Assembly: GCA_950295325.1 (NCBI GenBank)
Contig: OX485808.1
Location: forward strand, 26,372,527 to 26,436,526
DNA from: Polytrichum commune
Taxonomy: Eukaryota > Streptophyta > Polytrichopsida > Polytrichales > Polytrichaceae
DNA: 64,000 nt
Direction: 5' to 3'
A program made the position numbers and the translations under genes. Shown one piece after another: positions 59,301 through 64,000 of this stretch. Positions within the stretch are counted from its first letter, which is position 1. The number at the start of each line of letters is the position of its first letter. Under the pieces are notes generated by a model. It worked only from the letters and a program-made list of their open reading frames with translations, was not told the origin of the DNA and searched no databases.

Positions 59301-62300
59301 TGTTCCGCATTTCCGATAGTAGCGCTGCCAATTCTGGAGTTATCCCTAATGCAGGTTTTGCAGGAAAACGCGTACTTTGTAGGTTTGCCACAGCTACATT
59401 GCTCAAGCTTGTTCCCTGATGCAGTATTGTTCTTCAGGGATTTATCAGCAAGGCCAGCTGATAGATTGTTTTTAGTTGATTGCATGCTAATTGTTGCAGA
59501 CAAAAGTGTCTCATCATCATCCTCATCTGACTGCTCCTCCGATGGCACTTCTGTTTTCACATTGTGTAGAGCTTGCCATACATTCAGTAAAGTTTGGCAG
59601 AACCCTCGAGATTTTTGGACCCGTGTCATAGCTCCACCTCCATATCCACAGAGCACACAAACCTGCACCAATGACATAAACCTTAAATGTCCATGATAAA
59701 AATCTTAAAAAAACAAAAAATTGCATCTCAAATGCATACGATATCACCCAGCATTCAGTTTAAGCATCCTTAAATACGGTCAACAAGGTGAAATTTGTGG
59801 CATAGCATGAAGGGGAAGAAGTTTCAAAAAGAGGGCATTCTCACTGGCTTGGTTATATTGAATTTGCATGTCCGACAAGACCAAGGGCCTTTCGGAGGCT
59901 TGGATACTCCATAACATGCTTGATGAACCTGTTGGAAACACAGTTTGTGCCAGCTATGTTAGTAACTGAGACCTTCATCATTGAGGTCCACAAAAGATAA
60001 TGCCAAAGGGTTTGACACCAGCCAGTCCAATCATGGTTAATTGTTTCCTTTTTGAACATTTACACCTGTAAGACTCAATCTGAAACTGATTGTACAAGAA
60101 TCCGTACACCTCCAAACACACTTATAGCAGGCATATATATGCACATCACCTTCACTGGACACCGCCCACACAGCAAAAGCTTGTTGTAGCTGACTGATCC
60201 AGGTGCTGCACAGACATCACATTTGCTCCTTTCTGGCTGGCTAACGTTGATTTCAGAACTTCCAACAAGTTTCTTTGTCTTGTTTGGTGAGCTTTTCCCC
60301 TCCTCTCTTGAACCTAAAGATATTTTTTTCTTGCGGATCTTGATGTCACCACGTCCATGATCATGTATTGCCTTCTTAAAGCTCACTTCCTTCTCCAAAA
60401 GAGGTTGTTCTTCACAACTACATAAAAAGTACACCTCCTTCAGCAGTGAATTACCCATGATGTTGTGACAAACACAAAGACTCATACACATTGATTCACC
60501 AGAGCTCCACTTGAGGGTTACACAGACTCAAACATGTGGATTCAACAGAGCATTCTCAGCAATTCAAACACTTTCAGACCAGATCGAAGTACCTCTCTAA
60601 TGACTTGCCACTTGGACCTTCAGCCTTCACTTCTTTCTTCTGAACTTCACTGGACAACTTTTGTCTCTTGGCAGAGTGTTTACTCATGTCCAAGTCATTG
60701 AATTCTCTCTTTGACATCCTTGCTTCTGGGGTTTTGACCTGAGCAACACTCATATATGCACTCTTATCCCTCATTTGACTTTTCCCATTTGGAAAGTCAT
60801 GCTTGACTCGCACATCATTGAGTACAACTTTGCCATTCTTCAACTTGCTTGAGCGAATCTGTTTTGTAACAGGAGAAAGAGCAAGTTTTGGGGTCCAGAC
60901 ATGTGCTGCTGGAGTCTGTGTTGAATCACGGTGAATGCTCCAGTCAGTTTGTACCTCAGTTCTTTCTTCCTCCAGTCCTTGACTGCCAGTTTTGCCTGGA
61001 TCTGCTTTTATGATTTTGCTTTTATTCCATTCAGCAATCCTTTTGTTTGGAAGGAAGGACCTAGCTGACCTTCCACTGCGAGGAAAAGGGTACGATATGC
61101 CACTCAATGGATTAGTCCTTGGTGTGGATTGACCAGTCTGAACTATTTTTGCACCCTGCTTGCCATACATGGCAATATCTGCATCCTCTTCTGCAAATTC
61201 AAATACCTCAGCAACTGATACAGGCGTCTTATTCTTGCCAGTCAACTCCCAAAGACTCCGAACTTTTCGTGTGTCTTCCTTGTGCAATACTCTCATTGGT
61301 TTTCCTTCCTTACAAGGCAATTCCAACTCCGGCACTACAGAAACATGAACCTCATTGGACAGACCTGGTTTTATTGCAACACAGCCTGCACTTGCAACTG
61401 ATTTTTTATGAGAGTTGCCATCAGGGTTGCTTCTAGAGATCCCAGGTTTAGACTTCAGCATGTCAACTTTAATCTTGGTCATATCGACATTTGGTTTTTT
61501 ATCTTCTTTTGGAGCTTGACTAACTTTTATGCTGATCTGTGGTTCTGTAGGCTGGTTCAGTATGACACTAAGTGACACCATACGCCCATTTCGAGGACTA
61601 GGTGCACCCAGTGGTGTCCGAACAGTACGCAGATTCTTGGGAAGGAGACTGGGTGTGGGTTGTGATGGCCCAACAGCGGCATCACCTGTAGCCAAAAATC
61701 CTGAATTCTTGTTTGATAGGTTGCCTTTTGAGGTGTTCAAGTCAGTAGCTACTGACCCTTCTGTGACTCTTCCTGGAAGTGGATGGCCCTCATCCACTAC
61801 ATCTGCTTTAGAAACTGTTGGAGGCTTCATAAAATGAGAGTTTGTTCGAACAGCTCTCTTGGCCTTCTGACGGTTCACTCCTTGAGGAACACGTATCACT
61901 AATGTCCCTACCTTCCTCTGTGAGGCAGTATCCTCAGCTGCCCCAATATTTTCCTGAATAACTTCTGTTTGCTTGTCTCCTGCAACAGAAGATGGATTAT
62001 CGACAGCCAGAGCAACTCTTCTGCGTTTAAGAAGCGATTCCTTCTCCACTGAACCCTTGGGTAACTGGCCCCAGTCTTTAGCACCTTGATCAAGTCTTGA
62101 CTCTAACTTCTTCATTGCGGTTCCTGTTTCTGGTTTCTCCACTGGAATCTTAGGCCCAGGAACCTGCTCCAGTACTGTCACTGATCTACCTTTCTTAGCT
62201 TCTCCCACAACCACATCTGGACCCAGTCGCTTCCATTTCATAGTTCGACGACGCTTTTTCTCTGATTTCCCTGCAAGTTAAACATCAAAACTTGAGAATT

Positions 62301-64000
62301 ACCCAAGGCGCTGCAGTGATGGTAACCTGGGCTACAAGAAAGATAAGGGGAATTGTGAGAAAAATCAATGCCGTAAACTTGCCTGCACTTAAAACAGGTT
62401 CGCGTTCCTGATCGCTCTGTTCTGCTTCTTGAGTCATCTGCCATCCTGCTGCAGCTCTTGATCCAGCTCTTTTTACAACAAGCCTCTTCGTAGCATTGTT
62501 GCACGATGGGGAGTGCCTGCCAGTATCCTCCAGAGGTACTACAGGACTAGGGTTGGGAGCTGCTCCCATATCCACATCATCAGATGAAGAACACTTACCT
62601 ATACCAGAGCATTCATCAAGCACACCAGCTGCTGGTACCTTACCTTGTGACTGTGCAGGTAAAGCAATCCCTTCATCATTATCACAACCTTCGTCAGAAA
62701 GCCCACTCAAGACATTTTCTGAGCTTTTTGAACAGACATCAGAGAGTGTCTTTGGAACATGTAGATTGTCTGCTACTAAAGGAACGTCATTTGCAGCAGA
62801 ATCTGCTAAGGGTCCACTTTGTGCAGCAGTCTCAAGCTGCTGACTATGATCCTCGCTCAATTCTTGTACATCTTCCCAGGATAACTGCTGGCTACTGGAA
62901 TCCTTTACATACTTTACTACCTTGCCATGTTTAGCTGGGATCACATCAGAAATCAAATCAGTGCTTTTGTTGTGGATTTGTGGGGATTGATGCGTTTTGG
63001 ATAGCCTCTGGCTGGTTTCCATCACAGGCTTATTCTTTGCAGGAACCATTTTAGTTCCACTACCTCCTTTTTCCTTCAAGCATACCTGTCCCACAAGCCT
63101 GAACAGTGCAGACATTCAACTTCTTAGGAAGTTCAACAGTTGATTTCAGCGTAACGGAGTACTTTCCTATGTGTGATGATCACACTCTTTGCTGTACAAA
63201 AAAATCTCAATAAGTTGGAAATCATTCGACTAGAATACATCCTGAAACAAGATTTGTAGAAGTGAGAATCAAGGACATCTTGACAACATTAAACCACACC
63301 TTGGCACAGCTCTTCCTCTTGTTGATGGGCTCTCTTTTCGACAATTGTAGCAAGTGCAGTGCCTGTCCTCCCTGTCATCAGTTTGAGTGACAACATCATC
63401 CTGTCCTAGAGTACCTTCTTCAACAGGTCTGGTATTCCTAGTTTCTGGCTCTGCAACAGTAAGTGCAGACATGTTAAGCATCACCCTTTTAACAACAGAT
63501 TAATGTATGGATGTTTATCCAAACCAGATCTTAAATAGTGATGCTGTGCAGTTAGAGATCAATGATTCGAAAATGCAGAGATCTTTTGAAAAAAGTCAAT
63601 TCCAGGATGTGTAGATGAATGGAACCTGAAAGAGGTCGACAATGAACTTCGTCATGTCCAGATTTGCTACCACCCTGACCCTCATCCAAACCATTGTTCT
63701 GCAGATGGGAAGTCTTCTCTTCATATCCCAGTCCAGAATGCAGAATGTTGTCTGCCTCTGGAGCACTCTGTGACCAAGTTTGTTTGTCATTGAGGACTCT
63801 CTGTTGATCCTGGACATCAACACAATTTACATTTGGTTTCTGAGACCAGTCTTGAAACTCCTTCGACGTATGCTGAAACTCTTCCAATGGGGGCTGGGGG
63901 CCTTTTGCTCCTACCTCATCATGCATACTACTCCCTTGTTCAAAAGGATATCTGTGCATAGAGAGGTGACTGTGCAAGGAGCTCCCGTGATCTTGCATGT
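56378..64000 (-). CDS. Trithorax-like PHD-ePHD-SET histone H3K4 methyltransferase, 5' end beyond the window
   Basis: Fourteen exons on the minus strand: 63626->64000, 63300-63450, 62383-63098, 60593-62270, 60150-60417, 59845-59928, 59099-59662, 58728-58823, 58343-58525, 57723-57902, 57306-57416, 56871-57053, 56672-56716 and 56378-56512. They encode at least 1588 residues. The first 970 are mostly disordered, Ser/Lys/Gln-rich, with a basic stretch EKKRRR that may be a nuclear signal. A PHD finger (about 1039-1090: [31 protein letters not shown]) is followed by an ePHD ([51 protein letters not shown]) with a long insert. The SET domain (about 1440-1570) has [41 protein letters not shown] and EEVTYDYKF. 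The post-[16 protein letters not shown] ends the protein. SET catalytic residues look intact. The KMT2/ATX group methylates H3K4. No PWWP or FYR domain is seen in the visible part. Confidence 0.92.

Noticed and set aside
59085-59696. 203-codon plus-strand open frame
   Set aside because: Antisense shadow of the ePHD-encoding exon, whose minus-strand frame has zinc-finger motifs and correct splice phases.

Overview
The window is nuclear DNA of a land plant. The genes have many short GT-AG introns. The proteins are typically plant: a chloroplast RNC1-type splicing factor, a plant maspardin homologue, plant-type cytosolic ribosomal proteins, a PP2A scaffold subunit close to Arabidopsis RCN1, and a PHD/ePHD/SET trithorax protein. 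Some 5' regions carry telo-box (AAACCCTA-type) motifs. Compact introns and a lineage-specific first gene would suit a bryophyte or another non-flowering plant, but the sequence alone does not settle this.

Layout, left to right. 1-1618: upstream sequence with an (ATCT)n microsatellite. 1619-5915 (+): a four-exon gene for a 999-residue protein that I do not recognise, ending in about 15 acidic/basic repeats. 5916-10054: non-coding, with 180-bp and 250-bp tandem duplications. 10055-10387 (-): intronless 60S ribosomal protein L36. 10662-11098: a pogo/Emigrant-like MITE. 12925-14090 (+): mitochondrial ribosomal protein uL29 in three exons. 16118-17628 (+): a decayed F-box gene with its F-box segment in three tandem copies. 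19102-23141 (-): RNC1, five exons, 542 residues. 23142-27624: repeats and a TTAA-flanked element. 27625-32446 (-): maspardin-like alpha/beta hydrolase in nine exons, with part of exon 2 and its acceptor triplicated inside intron 1. 32447-38142: repeat-rich, no gene seen. 38143-39605 (+): 60S acidic ribosomal protein P2, three exons. 39606-47264: no gene seen, but several short inverted-repeat elements and an unusual A-B-A'-B' inverted-repeat motif. 47265-52523 (-): PP2A scaffold subunit A, twelve exons, 589 residues. 52524-56377: CT/GA tracts, a degenerate triplication and AT-rich filler. 56378 to beyond 64000 (-): the 3' fourteen exons of a trithorax-like H3K4 methyltransferase that runs off the right edge.

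The genes are mostly unlinked housekeeping functions (cytosolic and mitochondrial translation, chloroplast intron splicing, phosphatase scaffolding, chromatin). I joined the exons by hand using reading phase, splice dinucleotides and family conservation. For every intact gene the summed exon length is a multiple of three. The most unusual things are the lineage-specific repeat protein, the triplicated exon start and acceptor in the maspardin gene, the A-B-A'-B' motif at 46332-46394, two TTAA-flanked elements of about 830 bp, and a possible in-frame 78-nt extra exon in the PP2A gene. I saw no tRNA, rRNA or CRISPR array and no intact transposase or reverse transcriptase.
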